From assembly GCF_039521325.1 (NCBI RefSeq), contig NZ_BAAACD010000006.1: DNA of 64,000 bases; one strand, 5' to 3'. Under the pieces are notes generated by a model. It was given only the letters and a program-made list of their open reading frames with translations, searched no databases and was not told where the DNA came from. The stretch is from Clostridium_X cadaveris (GTDB lineage: Bacteria; Bacillota; Clostridia; Clostridiales; Clostridiaceae). The position numbers were made by a program, and so were the translations under genes. This document shows positions 35,127 through 44,891 of this stretch, in pieces; position 1 is the stretch's first letter, and each line of letters starts with the position of its first letter.

Positions 35127-36162
35127 TTTTATCAACTCTTTCAATAATCTTTTTTATATGTTCATCAGGCTGATAATAAATTGCTTTCTTTATACAGTTC
35201 CTTCTCATTTCAGTCATTAATTTTCTATTACATTGAGCCCACTCCAAACATTCAATCAATGTTTTGCACTCATCATTTGGATAAATCAACCCTGTTTTAT
35301 AATTCTCAATTATTTCTTTGTTAGCACTCCAATCTGTAGCTATTACCGGAACTCCAGATGAAAATGCATCTACAATCGTACCAGGAAATCCTTCTCCAAA
35401 CCAAAAAGTTGGGAACAATAATGCATAATAATTTTTAACAACTGAAACACTTTGATCATACGGTATAAGTCCACAATACCTAATAGCATCCGAACAATTA
35501 CTCATAATCAAATCAAATTCTTCTTTATATGATTCTTCTATTAATCCATAGATATCCAGTCGAAAAACTTTTCTTCCATACGTCCAATTTAGGCTTTCAA
35601 CTGCTTCGATTGCATCTTCAATTCCTTTTTCCTTCATTACTCTTGAAAATGTACAAAGAGGAAGAACCTCATCAAATGTATTTATTAGTTCATTTTCTGA
35701 AACGATTTTTAGATTCTTGAAATTTGGAAGTTCTTCAGCATTATTAACACCCTCTTTTTCTAAATCAATACACATTTGCTTTGTTTCAACCCAATTAACA
35801 GCAAACGAATTCAAATATTTCTTATTCTTAGGATTATAATCAATATAATCTTCTGGACTACCACCTATTACATCATGATATATTCTATTGTGAAATATTT
35901 TTTTTGCATAATATAATAAAGGGAAATATATTTTGGCTCCATTTTGAGACACTAAAATAAAAATATCTTTACAAAGAACAATCAGTTTAATCGTTTGTAA
36001 TAATAGTTTGATTGGATGTTTTGATTTGTTCTGTGTATTAGCAATATAGAAATCCCAATCAGTTTTACTATTTAATTCGTCATATAAAATCTTTGTTTTT
36101 ACAGTCTGACCATCCATTTTGTCACATATACTTCCGATAATACCAACTTTTCTTTTACTCAA
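35101..36162 (-). CDS. Glycosyltransferase family 4
   Basis: A 353-residue GT-B protein. The N-terminal domain has VGIIGSICDKMDGQTVKT and DVIGGSPEDYI. The C-terminal nucleotide-binding domain has CTFSRVMKEKGIEDAIEAVE and FGEGFPGTIVDAFSSGVPVI, with the acidic pair seen in GT4. It overlaps the CapA-like gene by 8 bp and the next GT4 by 26 bp. It is part of the repeat-unit assembly set. Confidence 0.87.
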   Translation of the reverse strand: MSKRKVGIIGSICDKMDGQTVKTKILYDELNSKTDWDFYIANTQNKSKHPIKLLLQTIKLIVLCKDIFILVSQNGAKIYFPLLYYAKKIFHNRIYHDVIGGSPEDYIDYNPKNKKYLNSFAVNWVETKQMCIDLEKEGVNNAEELPNFKNLKIVSENELINTFDEVLPLCTFSRVMKEKGIEDAIEAVESLNWTYGRKVFRLDIYGLIEESYKEEFDLIMSNCSDAIRYCGLIPYDQSVSVVKNYYALLFPTFWFGEGFPGTIVDAFSSGVPVIATDWSANKEIIENYKTGLIYPNDECKTLIECLEWAQCNRKLMTEMRRNCIKKAIYYQPDEHIKKIIERVDKNEKNNMYS

Positions 36163-37168
36163 GATGTTTCACCTTCCTATATATTTTATACATCTGATTT
36201 AATAACATCATTTTCCAACTATCAAACAAAGTATTACCTGTTAATAAGAAATTGTGATTATTTCTATTTTTATAAAATTGTTTAATATATGTTATTTTAT
36301 TTGTCTTGATTAATCTTTCTAAACAAATATTTTTTACTACTAATGAAGTGTTTGTTGCACTATCATATTCAATTCCAATAGCATTAATTTGACCATTTCT
36401 TATTTGAACTCCATAGCCCAAACTACAATAATTTTTAGATTTATTAGCTACTTCCTTATTACTAAATTCCTTTCTAAAACTTGAAAAGTAAAAATTCCCT
36501 ATTGAATAAAAAATATGTTTGCCATTGTAAACTTCATATGGTTGAACTAGATGAGGATGTGAACAAATCACACTTTCAAATCCTTGATCAATTAAGTTTC
36601 TACATTCTTTAACAGTTCGCAACGTTGGTATTGTATTGTATTCAAACCCAGTATGAAGAAAAGCAATTTTTTTTCTGCCTTTCACTGTTTGTATATCTGA
36701 ATTTAATAAATCTTCAATCATTGTGCATCCAATAGAATCTCCCCTACAAATTGACTCTTCAAATGGATCTGTTCCCGAAAAAATTTCATAGCATTCTTCA
36801 CCATCTTCTAAAACTATTCCCTTAGGAATATCTTTTGAAGACTTAGATATTCCAGTATGTTGTATGCCATATTTATCCAACCAATTTATTGTATCTTCGT
36901 ATCCATTTTCTAAAAAGTCAAACATGTGATTATTTGAAAGTGTAACACCTTTCACATTAAGCAAAGAAAGTACTTCTAGCACCTTGATATTTTGACACAA
37001 ATGTTCTCCACGTTTTATTATTCTATTATCATTTTCTATAGTTATAGGACCTTCTAAATTCAAAATCACATTAAACTTTTCTTTTTGTATATACTCCGCT
37101 ATTTGATATATATCATCTGCTATATAATCAAAATCATAGAATAAATCTCCTAAAAAAAGAAGGTTCAT
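36155..37168 (-). CDS. CapA-like metallophosphatase-fold protein
   Basis: A 337-residue protein of the CapA/PgsA family, with the metal-site motifs GDLFYDF, NLEGPIT, LSNNHMFDF, FLHTGFEYN and CSHPHLVQPYEVYNGKHIFY. In poly-gamma-glutamate systems CapA is needed for polymer export or assembly. Unlike many, this copy has no obvious N-terminal membrane anchor. It is followed on the genome by GT4 genes and preceded by a TupA-like gene (1 bp gap), supporting a polymer that carries amino-acid or peptide substituents. The biochemical role of this family is not settled. Confidence 0.82.
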   Translation of the reverse strand: MNLLFLGDLFYDFDYIADDIYQIAEYIQKEKFNVILNLEGPITIENDNRIIKRGEHLCQNIKVLEVLSLLNVKGVTLSNNHMFDFLENGYEDTINWLDKYGIQHTGISKSSKDIPKGIVLEDGEECYEIFSGTDPFEESICRGDSIGCTMIEDLLNSDIQTVKGRKKIAFLHTGFEYNTIPTLRTVKECRNLIDQGFESVICSHPHLVQPYEVYNGKHIFYSIGNFYFSSFRKEFSNKEVANKSKNYCSLGYGVQIRNGQINAIGIEYDSATNTSLVVKNICLERLIKTNKITYIKQFYKNRNNHNFLLTGNTLFDSWKMMLLNQMYKIYRKVKHLE

Positions 37169-37169
37169 C

Positions 37170-38060
37170 TTACAACACCTCTAAATTCGAAATATCAAAA
37201 AGTTTTCCAATTTCGATATCAGCTGCTGGTGGTAATGTATTATCTAAACCACCAGCTGGAACAAATGTAAGTTCTCCAATATATGGTTTCCCATTCACTT
37301 CATAAAAATCTACCCTTACAAACGGGAAATCCTTAGCAACTATCTCACTAATCTTTCTCATTAATTCAAAACTCTTTGGCATTTCAAAACTTGATGATCC
37401 TGTAGTTGAATATTGCAATTCATTCCATTCCATATCGTAATATTTATACTCAGCACTATGTTGTGCTCTTCCAGAACATATTAAAACAAATCTAGGATTT
37501 CCAGAAAAACAATGTATCTTATAGTCAATCAGGAAATCAGAAACTCCATCTCCTAAGTATTCCTCACAAATTACTCCTCTTTTAATTTTGCTATAATGAG
37601 GCTCTGCATTAAATTCACCAAAATCTTCCTTCATCCACTTCTTAAGTAATTTTTTTGATTTTTCGATATCTAAGCTATCTTTATCTTTGCATATAATATT
37701 GTATGCACATCCATGGTTGCATTTAAGAACAAACCGTTTTAGCAATTCATTCCAAGGTATATCATCCACATTTTCCCAAAACCCAACACATGGCACGGCG
37801 TAAGCAGTAAGTTTTTTTTCTTCTAGATATTCACGTATTCTATATTTATCGGAACAGGTAATGACAGTCTTGTTATTAGGACAATATCTCAATTTGTACA
37901 ATTGTATTTTTTCATTAAATGTTCTTGGTGTTATTAAATTAAGCTTTTGCTTTAGAACAATTCTAAAATAAATTTTGGACATTAATTCTGGAGAAGTAAT
38001 TCTATAGGCTAAAACTTGTAACTTTCTTCTTATAAGGTATATCAATTCTGAATTTTTCAT
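37170..38060 (-). CDS. TupA-like ATP-grasp protein (copy 2)
   Basis: A 296-residue paralogue of the protein encoded at 31903. Motifs include TPRTFNEKIQLYKLRYCP, KRFVLKCNHGCAYNIIC, FLIDYKIHCFSGNPRFVLIC and FVRVDFYEVNGKPYIGELTF. I start it at 38060, where GGAG lies eight bases before the ATG. The two copies are clearly diverged, suggesting different amino-acid donors or acceptor sugars. Assignment to the TupA-like family is by motif; ligase activity is inferred. Confidence 0.83.
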   Translation of the reverse strand: MKNSELIYLIRRKLQVLAYRITSPELMSKIYFRIVLKQKLNLITPRTFNEKIQLYKLRYCPNNKTVITCSDKYRIREYLEEKKLTAYAVPCVGFWENVDDIPWNELLKRFVLKCNHGCAYNIICKDKDSLDIEKSKKLLKKWMKEDFGEFNAEPHYSKIKRGVICEEYLGDGVSDFLIDYKIHCFSGNPRFVLICSGRAQHSAEYKYYDMEWNELQYSTTGSSSFEMPKSFELMRKISEIVAKDFPFVRVDFYEVNGKPYIGELTFVPAGGLDNTLPPAADIEIGKLFDISNLEVL

Positions 38061-38073
38061 TCTATTCTCCAAT

Positions 38074-38622
38074 CTAAACATTGTTTTTAAAATAACTTCT
38101 TTTTTCTTTTATTGTCATTCCAGCAGTTTCAAATAATCGATCTGAATTGATTAACTTATCGTAGTATTCATCAATTGATTTGATAACTCTAGCAGGAACT
38201 CCAACACATACACTATTATCTGGTATATTACTTGCTACAACAGCATTCGCTCCAATAATAACATTATCTCCTATAGTCACTCCAGGCATAACATATGCAC
38301 CCATTCCTATATAAACATTATTACCAATATTTATTGGTGCAATATTATCCATTCTTTTACCATCAAATTTATTTAATGAATTTAAGACTTTTATTCCACC
38401 ATCATGTGTAATAAAATTTACGTTTGCAGCAAACAGACAATTTTTCCCAACTGAAATTAAAAATGGTTCCGTTCCAAATGCATCTACATGGCAGTTCAAC
38501 CTTGTGTTTTCTCCTATATTAGCACCTTGCCTAATCAAATATTCTCTTTTACGTTCATAGGAAGAATTTGCATAAAGCAATACTAATCTATGTGATATTT
38601 TCTTTATAATTGTAAGTACCAT
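38074..38622 (-). CDS. Maltose-O-acetyltransferase-like hexapeptide acyltransferase
   Basis: A 182-residue left-handed beta-helix protein. It has a helical N-terminus, an acceptor/CoA His in NFITHDGGIK, and hexapeptide repeats NIGNNVYIGMGAYVMPGVTI followed by IGDNVIIGANAVVASNIPDN, closing with GVPARVIKSI. It probably acetylates a capsule sugar. The start rests on GGAG nine bases before the ATG at 38622. It lies 3-13 bp from its neighbours. It could acetylate the product of the nearby aminotransferase, but its family more often does O-acetylation. Confidence 0.85.
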   Translation of the reverse strand: MVLTIIKKISHRLVLLYANSSYERKREYLIRQGANIGENTRLNCHVDAFGTEPFLISVGKNCLFAANVNFITHDGGIKVLNSLNKFDGKRMDNIAPINIGNNVYIGMGAYVMPGVTIGDNVIIGANAVVASNIPDNSVCVGVPARVIKSIDEYYDKLINSDRLFETAGMTIKEKRSYFKNNV

Positions 38623-38628
38623 CACCTA

Positions 38629-39390
38629 TCACTCCACATATTTCTTTTTCTTCATAAAACCATAAAATAAATTCCATAACGTGTAGCAGAAACTCATAAC
38701 AGCATTTTTACCCTCAGCATCATGCCAAAGTTTATAATGCCATCCAATCATTGTCTTAATGCTCTGTGTGCTTACACTCCCAACACGTCCTCTTCTATAC
38801 TTAGCTAAATATTCATCTAACAGCCAACAATCTGCTTTTTGGCACACCTCAAGCCACATTGCGTAATCATTGTTTTTCTTTATATTCTTGATTTGAATCA
38901 ATCCAATATATTCAGCATTGTACATAACAGTTAAACAGCCCGGATAACAATAGTTATACATTTTCCTTTTACTTACCTTCTTAGGCCCAGTCACTTTAAC
39001 TCCCAAAGTCTGTCCTTTTTCATCAATTTCTTCATAATTTGTATAAGAAAAATAATATCCATTTTTCTTCATAAATGAAATTTGCTTCTCAAGCTTTTCT
39101 GGTGCCCATAAATCATCTGAATCTAAAAACGCAATCCATTTTCCCCCTGCTTCTCGTAAAGCTCTATTTCTTGAAACTGCAGCTCCCGAATTCACTTCAT
39201 TCTTGATATACTTTATTCTTTCGTCTTTTAAGTACGGCAATACTACACTATCTGTATCATCAGTTGAACAATCATCAACAATAATCATTTCCCAATTCTG
39301 ATAAGTCTGTGCCTTAACTGATTCTATTGTTCTTTCAATGTATCGTGCTGTATTATAAGACGGTGTGATTATTGAAACCAAATCATTCAT
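38629..39390 (-). CDS. Glycosyltransferase family 2
   Basis: A 253-residue GT-A enzyme. It has VSIITPSYNTARYIERTIES, VDDCSTDDT and the metal-binding FLDSDDLWAPEKL, with a C-terminal basic stretch (YGFMKKKKYVE). It resembles GT2 enzymes that add the second sugar after a PglC-type initiating transferase, and it lies directly after that gene (6 bp). Sugar unknown. Confidence 0.88.
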   Translation of the reverse strand: MNDLVSIITPSYNTARYIERTIESVKAQTYQNWEMIIVDDCSTDDTDSVVLPYLKDERIKYIKNEVNSGAAVSRNRALREAGGKWIAFLDSDDLWAPEKLEKQISFMKKNGYYFSYTNYEEIDEKGQTLGVKVTGPKKVSKRKMYNYCYPGCLTVMYNAEYIGLIQIKNIKKNNDYAMWLEVCQKADCWLLDEYLAKYRRGRVGSVSTQSIKTMIGWHYKLWHDAEGKNAVMSFCYTLWNLFYGFMKKKKYVE

Positions 39391-39396
39391 AATTGC

Positions 39397-40098
39397 TTAC
39401 CCTCTACTTAATAACTGTTTTGCCTCAGTCTGTTTTCTATCATATTCTTCTTTAGTAACTTCACCCTTTTGGAGTAAATAATCGCCAAAATTCATATCAC
39501 TTACGGTACCTTCTCTATTAATACCTTCTTGTGTAATGAATGCTTTTTTTACAGTTTGAAGAATAATCTTTACGTCGCCTAAGAATGTGATTTTTTCAAT
39601 ATACTTCAAATCCCAATCCAATTTTTCTTCCCAACTAATTGAATTTCTTCCGTTTACCTGCGCAAGCCCACTTAATCCAGGTCTTACTGTATGACGCAAT
39701 CTTTGTTTATCAGTCATGAAAGTCATATCACACACCAATTGTGGACGGGGACCTAACAGCCCCATACTGCCATTCAAAATATTAAACACTTCTGGTAGCT
39801 CATCCAAACTTGTACTTCTAAGCCATTTCCCAAACTTTGTTAAACGCACATCGTCTCGAAGTAACTCTCCATTTTCATCTCGATCATCTGTCATCGTTCT
39901 AAATTTATAAAGTGGAAAAATCTTTTCATTTAATCCAGGTCTCATTTGTTTAAAAATTACTGGAGACCCAAGTTTTACTTTTACTAGTATGGCAACGATA
40001 ACGTATAACCAAGAAAAGCAAATCAACGCAAGTAATGCGCAAACAATATCAATGGCTCTCTTAACATATTTCTCATAAAAAGTTCTTTTTCTCTGCAT
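39397..40098 (-). CDS. Initiating sugar-1-phosphate transferase (PglC-like)
   Basis: A 233-residue monotopic membrane enzyme with a single hydrophobic segment (about 13-37). It carries the phosphoglycosyltransferase motifs PVIFKQMRPG, PLYKFRTMTD, STSLDELPEVFNIL, GLLGPRP and RPGLSGLAQVNGRN. It moves a sugar-1-phosphate from a UDP-sugar to undecaprenyl phosphate, starting the repeat unit. The adjoining aminotransferase and 4,6-dehydratase suggest a 4-amino-4,6-dideoxy-type sugar (a bacillosamine relative) as the first sugar. Confidence 0.92.
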   Translation of the reverse strand: MQRKRTFYEKYVKRAIDIVCALLALICFSWLYVIVAILVKVKLGSPVIFKQMRPGLNEKIFPLYKFRTMTDDRDENGELLRDDVRLTKFGKWLRSTSLDELPEVFNILNGSMGLLGPRPQLVCDMTFMTDKQRLRHTVRPGLSGLAQVNGRNSISWEEKLDWDLKYIEKITFLGDVKIILQTVKKAFITQEGINREGTVSDMNFGDYLLQKGEVTKEEYDRKQTEAKQLLSRG

Positions 40099-40121
40099 TA
40101 CAACATTTGACTCCTCTTTGT

Positions 40122-41402
40122 TTATTCAAAACAAGCTCTGATTACCTGAATAATCTGGTTTTGCTGTTCCTCTGTAATTTTGTTGTCACTTGGTAAGCAT
40201 AATCCTCTTTCAAAGATATCTGCTCCTACATTAATGATTCCACCTTCTATGTATGCATTTGTTCTAGCTCTTCCACTACCTTCACGTGTAATAAATGGAT
40301 TCATTCTATAAATCGGCTGCATATGCATTGGTTTCCAAATTGGACGTCCTTCTGCATTAATAGATGCGATTGCCTCTAAAATTTCTGTAGGACAAGATTT
40401 TCCTGATTCAGCCACATATAATGCTTCATTTTCAGATCTTACTTGTTTACACATTGCATCTTCATCAATAATTAAACAGCTCAACCAATAGTTTGGTTCA
40501 CTATTCTCTTCATCAATTGGATTCATTGATACTGGAAGTCCTTTTAATCCTTTTTTATATCTTTCATAAATTGCTTTCTTTTGAGTAATATGTTCTTCCA
40601 AATAAGGATATTGCCCTCGAACAACACCTGCAATCACATTTGACATTCTGTAATTGTATCCAAGTTCTTCATGCTGGTACCAAGCAGCATTTTCTCTCGA
40701 CTGGGTAGACCATTTGCGAACTTTATTCGCTGCTTCCAAACTATCAGTTAGAAGCATTCCACCAGCAGAACCAGTAATAATTTTATTTCCATTAAAACTG
40801 ATACAGTTATAAGATCCAAAAGTTCCTGTTTGTACACCTTTGTATGTAGCTCCTAGAGATTCAGCTGCATCTTCAATAATGATTGCTCCGTGCTTCTCAC
40901 AGACTGTTTTTATCTCATCAATTTTTCCCGGTGTACCATACAGATGAGCAACCACCACAATCTTTGCTTCTGGATATATTTCAAATGCTTTTTCAAGAGC
41001 TACTGGATCCATATTCCAAGTATCTCTTTCTGTATCAATAAAAACTGGAATTCCACCTTCATATACAATAGGATTCACAGTAGCATCAAATGTCATATCT
41101 GAACATAGAATTTTCTTACCAGCAAGAGCCCCTTGTCCTACTTCTGGCTGACCGTAAATCTCTAATCCAGCTAATTTCATTGCCATATGAAGAGCAGCTG
41201 TTCCAGCGGATAAAGCAACAGAATATTTGCATCCGATTTTTTTACAGGTAAGTTTTTCTACCTCATCTATATTTTTTCCAACAGTGGACATCCAGTTAGT
41301 ATCATAAGCTTCTTTCATATACTGAAACTCTTCGCCGTGCATAGTCGGAGAACTAAGATATACATGTGAAGACAATGGTTTAATATCAGAATTCTTAAAC
41401 AT
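40122..41402 (-). CDS. DegT/DnrJ/EryC1 sugar aminotransferase (PglE-like)
   Basis: A 426-residue PLP enzyme. It shows VALSAGTAALHMAM, the DMTFDATVNPI substrate loop, EDAAESLGATYKG, and the PLP Lys in ISFNGNKIITGSAGGM. It probably aminates the 4-keto sugar made by the dehydratase encoded next to it, giving a 4-amino sugar nucleotide. The 162-bp gap to the dehydratase gene is the longest inside this gene run and contains a palindrome. Confidence 0.9.
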   Translation of the reverse strand: MFKNSDIKPLSSHVYLSSPTMHGEEFQYMKEAYDTNWMSTVGKNIDEVEKLTCKKIGCKYSVALSAGTAALHMAMKLAGLEIYGQPEVGQGALAGKKILCSDMTFDATVNPIVYEGGIPVFIDTERDTWNMDPVALEKAFEIYPEAKIVVVAHLYGTPGKIDEIKTVCEKHGAIIIEDAAESLGATYKGVQTGTFGSYNCISFNGNKIITGSAGGMLLTDSLEAANKVRKWSTQSRENAAWYQHEELGYNYRMSNVIAGVVRGQYPYLEEHITQKKAIYERYKKGLKGLPVSMNPIDEENSEPNYWLSCLIIDEDAMCKQVRSENEALYVAESGKSCPTEILEAIASINAEGRPIWKPMHMQPIYRMNPFITREGSGRARTNAYIEGGIINVGADIFERGLCLPSDNKITEEQQNQIIQVIRACFE

Positions 41403-41504
41403 TTCAATTTCTCCCTTTTAATATACATTTATATTTTATCACATTTTTGAATTTTTCCATTTTTCCTTACTATTCTTCTAAATCTTTTTACTTTTTCTCA
41501 TACA

Positions 41505-41520
41505 AAAACTGGCCAGTTTT
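41505..41520. promoter_or_regulatory. 16-bp palindrome between the dehydratase and aminotransferase genes
   Basis: AAAACTGGCCAGTTTT is a perfect palindrome in the 162-bp gap. It could be an operator for an internal promoter or a weak terminator (6-bp stem, GGCC loop, T-run). Confidence 0.4.
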
Positions 41521-41564
41521 CACTCCTAGTCAGCTTTTCAATATTTAGTTAATGTTTTTTATTC

Positions 41565-43436
41565 TTACACCATAGCTCCATTGTAACTTTTTACCATACA
41601 ATTTACTTCCTCTGGATCTTTGAAGGTTGGTACTATTTCTTTAAGCTTGTCCGATACTAACTTCTTATCACCTTTATCTATTACAAACTTTAAGGATTCA
41701 AGCTCTTCTGTAAGTCCCTCTAAATCTTTAAAAGTTGGTTTTCCTACAAATATCTTTTCATGGCCTGTGGTTTGTAATCCTTCTTCTCCCATCAAAAGTT
41801 CTTCATATAGCTTTTCTCCTGGCCTTAGTCCTGTTACTTTTATTTCTATATCACTACCAGGTTCTAGTCCCGAAAGTCTTATTAGGTCTTCTGCCAAATC
41901 GTATATTCTCACTGGTTTCCCCATATCTAGTACAAAGACCTCTCCACCTTTAGCATAGGCTCCTGCTTGAAGTACCAGCTGTGCTGCTTCTGGTATAAGC
42001 ATAAAAAATCTGGTTATGTCTTTATGTGTTACCGTGACAGGTCCTCCATTCTTTATCTGCTTTTTAAATAGAGGTATTACAGAACCATTGCTTCCAAGTA
42101 CATTTCCGAAACGCACTGCCACAAATTCTGTTTTGCTTTTTTCATTAAATGCCTGCACAATCATCTCACAGCATCTTTTTGTAGCTCCCATTATATTAGT
42201 TGGATTTACAGCTTTATCTGTAGATATCATTACAAATCTCTTTACATCATATCTATCTGCTGCTTCTGCCACATTGAAAGTTCCAAAAACATTATTCTTT
42301 ATAGCTTCACTTGGACTTTCTTCCATCAATGGTACATGTTTATGAGCTGCCGCATGGAATACTATATCAGGTCTATATTTATTGAATATCACATCAAGTC
42401 TTCTTCTATCTCTTATAGATCCTATAAGCACCTTTAAATCTAAATTTTTATAATTATTTCTAAGCTCATTCTGTATTTCATAAGCATTGTTCTCATATAT
42501 GTCTAATATTATCAGCGTCTTTGGACTAAATTTTGCAATCTGTCTGCATAGTTCAGATCCTATAGATCCTCCGCCTCCTGTTACAATTACCGTCTTATCT
42601 TTTATATATTCCTTTATTCCCTCATTATCAAGCTTTATAGATTCTCTTCCCAAAAGGTCTTCTACCTCTACATTTCTTATTTTGTCTTGAATTGTAGTAG
42701 TTGAATTTAAAATCTGATAAAGTCCTGGTATTATCTTAAGTTTGCATCCTGTCTTTTTACATTTTTCTATAATTTTTGCTTTTACTTCGTTAGCTGCAGA
42801 AGGCATAGCTATTATTATAGTATCTATATCTTTTTCCTTTGCGATCTTCTCCACATCATCAGTAGTTCCTAGAATCTTTACTCCAAGTATACTTCTTCCT
42901 ACCTTTATTCTGTCATCATCTACTATAGCTATTGGATTAAATCTTGAGTATTGACTGTTTAATATCTCCCTAAGAATCATATCCCCAGCAGATCCAGCTC
43001 CTATTATCAAAGCTCTTTCCTTGTTCTTACCTTTTTTCATATCTGGTATAAAGGCAAGTCCTCTTCTCCAAAGTCTAAAGCTGACTCTCACACCTATAGT
43101 AAATGTCATAGAAAGTATCATAGCTATTATACTTATATTTATTCTTATATATATTCCCAAAAATTTCATAATTGAATAAACTACAGTTCCAGCAATAAGA
43201 TTTGCTGCTACAGTACACAAAAATTCGTCTATAGAAGCATACCTCCATAAACTTTCATATAGTCTAAAAATCCAAAAGACTAAAATATAACCTAGCCCTA
43301 TGAAAAGTATATTTTTTTTCATTAATTCAAAGGCCGCCATATCATTGCTTATAACTAAGAAAAATGATATTAAATACGATAATTCCACTAAAAATAGATC
43401 AGCAACCACTAACGCAAATCTTCTCATACCCCTCAT
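41565..43436 (-). CDS. Membrane-bound nucleoside-diphosphate-sugar 4,6-dehydratase (PglF/CapD-like)
   Basis: A 623-residue protein. Four hydrophobic segments lie in residues 8-125, then a first nucleotide-binding domain (ALIIGAGSAGDMI) and a second, catalytic SDR domain (VIVTGGGGSIGSELCRQI, DIVFHAAAHKHVPL, MISTDKAVNPTNIMGATKR). It should convert UDP-GlcNAc to a 4-keto-6-deoxy sugar using tightly bound NAD. It opens the leftward capsule run, with GGGGGAGG before the ATG and about 465 bp of upstream spacer. Confidence 0.92.
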   Translation of the reverse strand: MRGMRRFALVVADLFLVELSYLISFFLVISNDMAAFELMKKNILFIGLGYILVFWIFRLYESLWRYASIDEFLCTVAANLIAGTVVYSIMKFLGIYIRINISIIAMILSMTFTIGVRVSFRLWRRGLAFIPDMKKGKNKERALIIGAGSAGDMILREILNSQYSRFNPIAIVDDDRIKVGRSILGVKILGTTDDVEKIAKEKDIDTIIIAMPSAANEVKAKIIEKCKKTGCKLKIIPGLYQILNSTTTIQDKIRNVEVEDLLGRESIKLDNEGIKEYIKDKTVIVTGGGGSIGSELCRQIAKFSPKTLIILDIYENNAYEIQNELRNNYKNLDLKVLIGSIRDRRRLDVIFNKYRPDIVFHAAAHKHVPLMEESPSEAIKNNVFGTFNVAEAADRYDVKRFVMISTDKAVNPTNIMGATKRCCEMIVQAFNEKSKTEFVAVRFGNVLGSNGSVIPLFKKQIKNGGPVTVTHKDITRFFMLIPEAAQLVLQAGAYAKGGEVFVLDMGKPVRIYDLAEDLIRLSGLEPGSDIEIKVTGLRPGEKLYEELLMGEEGLQTTGHEKIFVGKPTFKDLEGLTEELESLKFVIDKGDKKLVSDKLKEIVPTFKDPEEVNCMVKSYNGAMV

Positions 43437-43901
43437 TAAAATCCTCCCCCTATAAAATTGTTGTTTATTCTATCTTTAGTTTCTTATTACCTTAATTACA
43501 CCAATTAAGTAAATTTAATATTTTAAATGTATTTTGTCGCCTAAATCCCTATATTTTTACCATTTGTTATTATATTCATAAAATTTCTTATTAATTTACG
43601 ATTTTTCAATATTTATTATTAATATTACATTTTTTTATATTCTTCTTTATAATTTTAACATTTTTTTAATGATTTGAACAACTTTTCCCTTATATGGAAT
43701 ACCACAATTATGAGGTATTTATTTTATAATCCTCCATTTTCCTCTAAATTACTTAATTTTCTCTATATTTTGCTTTAATGTTTTATTATTCGGTTAGAAG
43801 TCGTTAAACTTTAGTTTTTTTGAAAATAAAAAAACACCTTTAAGTCTTAACATGAGATTTTTATAAGTCCCATGAGACATTAAAGGTATTTTAAATGTAA
43901 A
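43437..43901. other. Intergenic spacer, 465 bp
   Basis: Extremely AT-rich DNA between the dehydratase start and the BrkB-family stop. It must hold the capsule operon promoter, but I cannot pick one -35/-10 pair with confidence. A terminator lies at its right end. Confidence 0.6.
43835..43890 (-). terminator. Terminator after the BrkB-family gene
   Basis: On the minus strand, a long imperfect hairpin (acctttaatgtctcatg ... catgttaagacttaaaggt) is followed by a T-run. Confidence 0.8.
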
Positions 43902-44732
43902 CTATTTTCTTATTTTTTCGTTTTCCTCTTTATATTCTAATAGGTATGCATTTATTTCTCCGCCTATGAGTAGTATAAATGAACTCAGATAAAGCCATGT
44001 CATTAGTATAAGCACTGCTGCTATTCCTCCATAAAGCTTTGAATAGTTGGAAAAATTATTCACGTAAAATGAAAATCCTAAGGAGGTTAAAATCCAGCCC
44101 AAAGTTGCTATTAATGCACCTGGTATTACCTCACTCCATTTTAGTCTTATACACGGTGTGTACCTATATATAAGAGCAAATACCCCAACCATCATTGTTA
44201 TTATGAAACTATATCTCAAAAGATTCCAAAGTCTTGTAACAAAGCCTGTATAAGTGAGATATTTTAACAGATAATGGCCTATTATATTACCAAATACTAA
44301 AAGTATAAGTGACGCTATTATTATAAGAGTGAATACTATGGTAAATAGCATTGCTATTATAAAAACTACTATAAAGTTTCTTGTCTCTTTTTGATTGTAC
44401 GCTTTATTCATACCCTTCATAACAGCTCTAAATCCTGTAGATGCTGTCCATATTGTAAGGATAAGGGACACTGATAGCAGATTCCCATTTTGATAAGTTA
44501 CTACGCCTTCAACTGTACTCCTTATGAATTCAAAAGCTGTAGTAGGCATAAAAGTTTTTAATGTAACAAGTACAGACTGAGGATCAAGTTTCAGATGTCC
44601 TATGAAAGTCATGAGGAATATTAAAAATGGAATAAATGATATTACAAGCCCATATGCTATTTGAGATGTAAGAGCAAATATATCATCCTTCTGTATTCTT
44701 CTAAATAAATTTATAAAAAAGTTTCTCTCCAT
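43902..44732 (-). CDS. YihY/BrkB-family membrane protein
   Basis: A 276-residue polytopic protein with about six hydrophobic segments. It matches the YihY/BrkB family by FALTSQIAYGLVISFIPFLI near the start, WTASTGFRAVMKGMNKAYN in the middle and LGFSFYVNNFSNYSKLYGGI near the end. The family was once called ribonuclease BN; its true role is unknown, possibly transport. The C-terminus is charged and cytosolic. It is alone between the sigma factor gene and a strong terminator. Confidence 0.9.
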   Translation of the reverse strand: MERNFFINLFRRIQKDDIFALTSQIAYGLVISFIPFLIFLMTFIGHLKLDPQSVLVTLKTFMPTTAFEFIRSTVEGVVTYQNGNLLSVSLILTIWTASTGFRAVMKGMNKAYNQKETRNFIVVFIIAMLFTIVFTLIIIASLILLVFGNIIGHYLLKYLTYTGFVTRLWNLLRYSFIITMMVGVFALIYRYTPCIRLKWSEVIPGALIATLGWILTSLGFSFYVNNFSNYSKLYGGIAAVLILMTWLYLSSFILLIGGEINAYLLEYKEENEKIRK

Positions 44733-44891
44733 AAATATCCTCCAACTTTCTTCATCTTAGTCCAATGATATTTCATTTAAATCTTCGCATAAAATACCAC
44801 TGTTTTATCCTTATTGTTCTTAATTTTTAACAGCTTGTTCCAATAGTCAAACACATTTATTATATCATATATTTCATTGAATACCTAGTAT

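Noticed and set aside
27257..43436. Prophage or integrative element
   Set aside because: No integrase, structural phage genes, relaxase or attachment repeats are visible. Gene content is purely polysaccharide biosynthesis.
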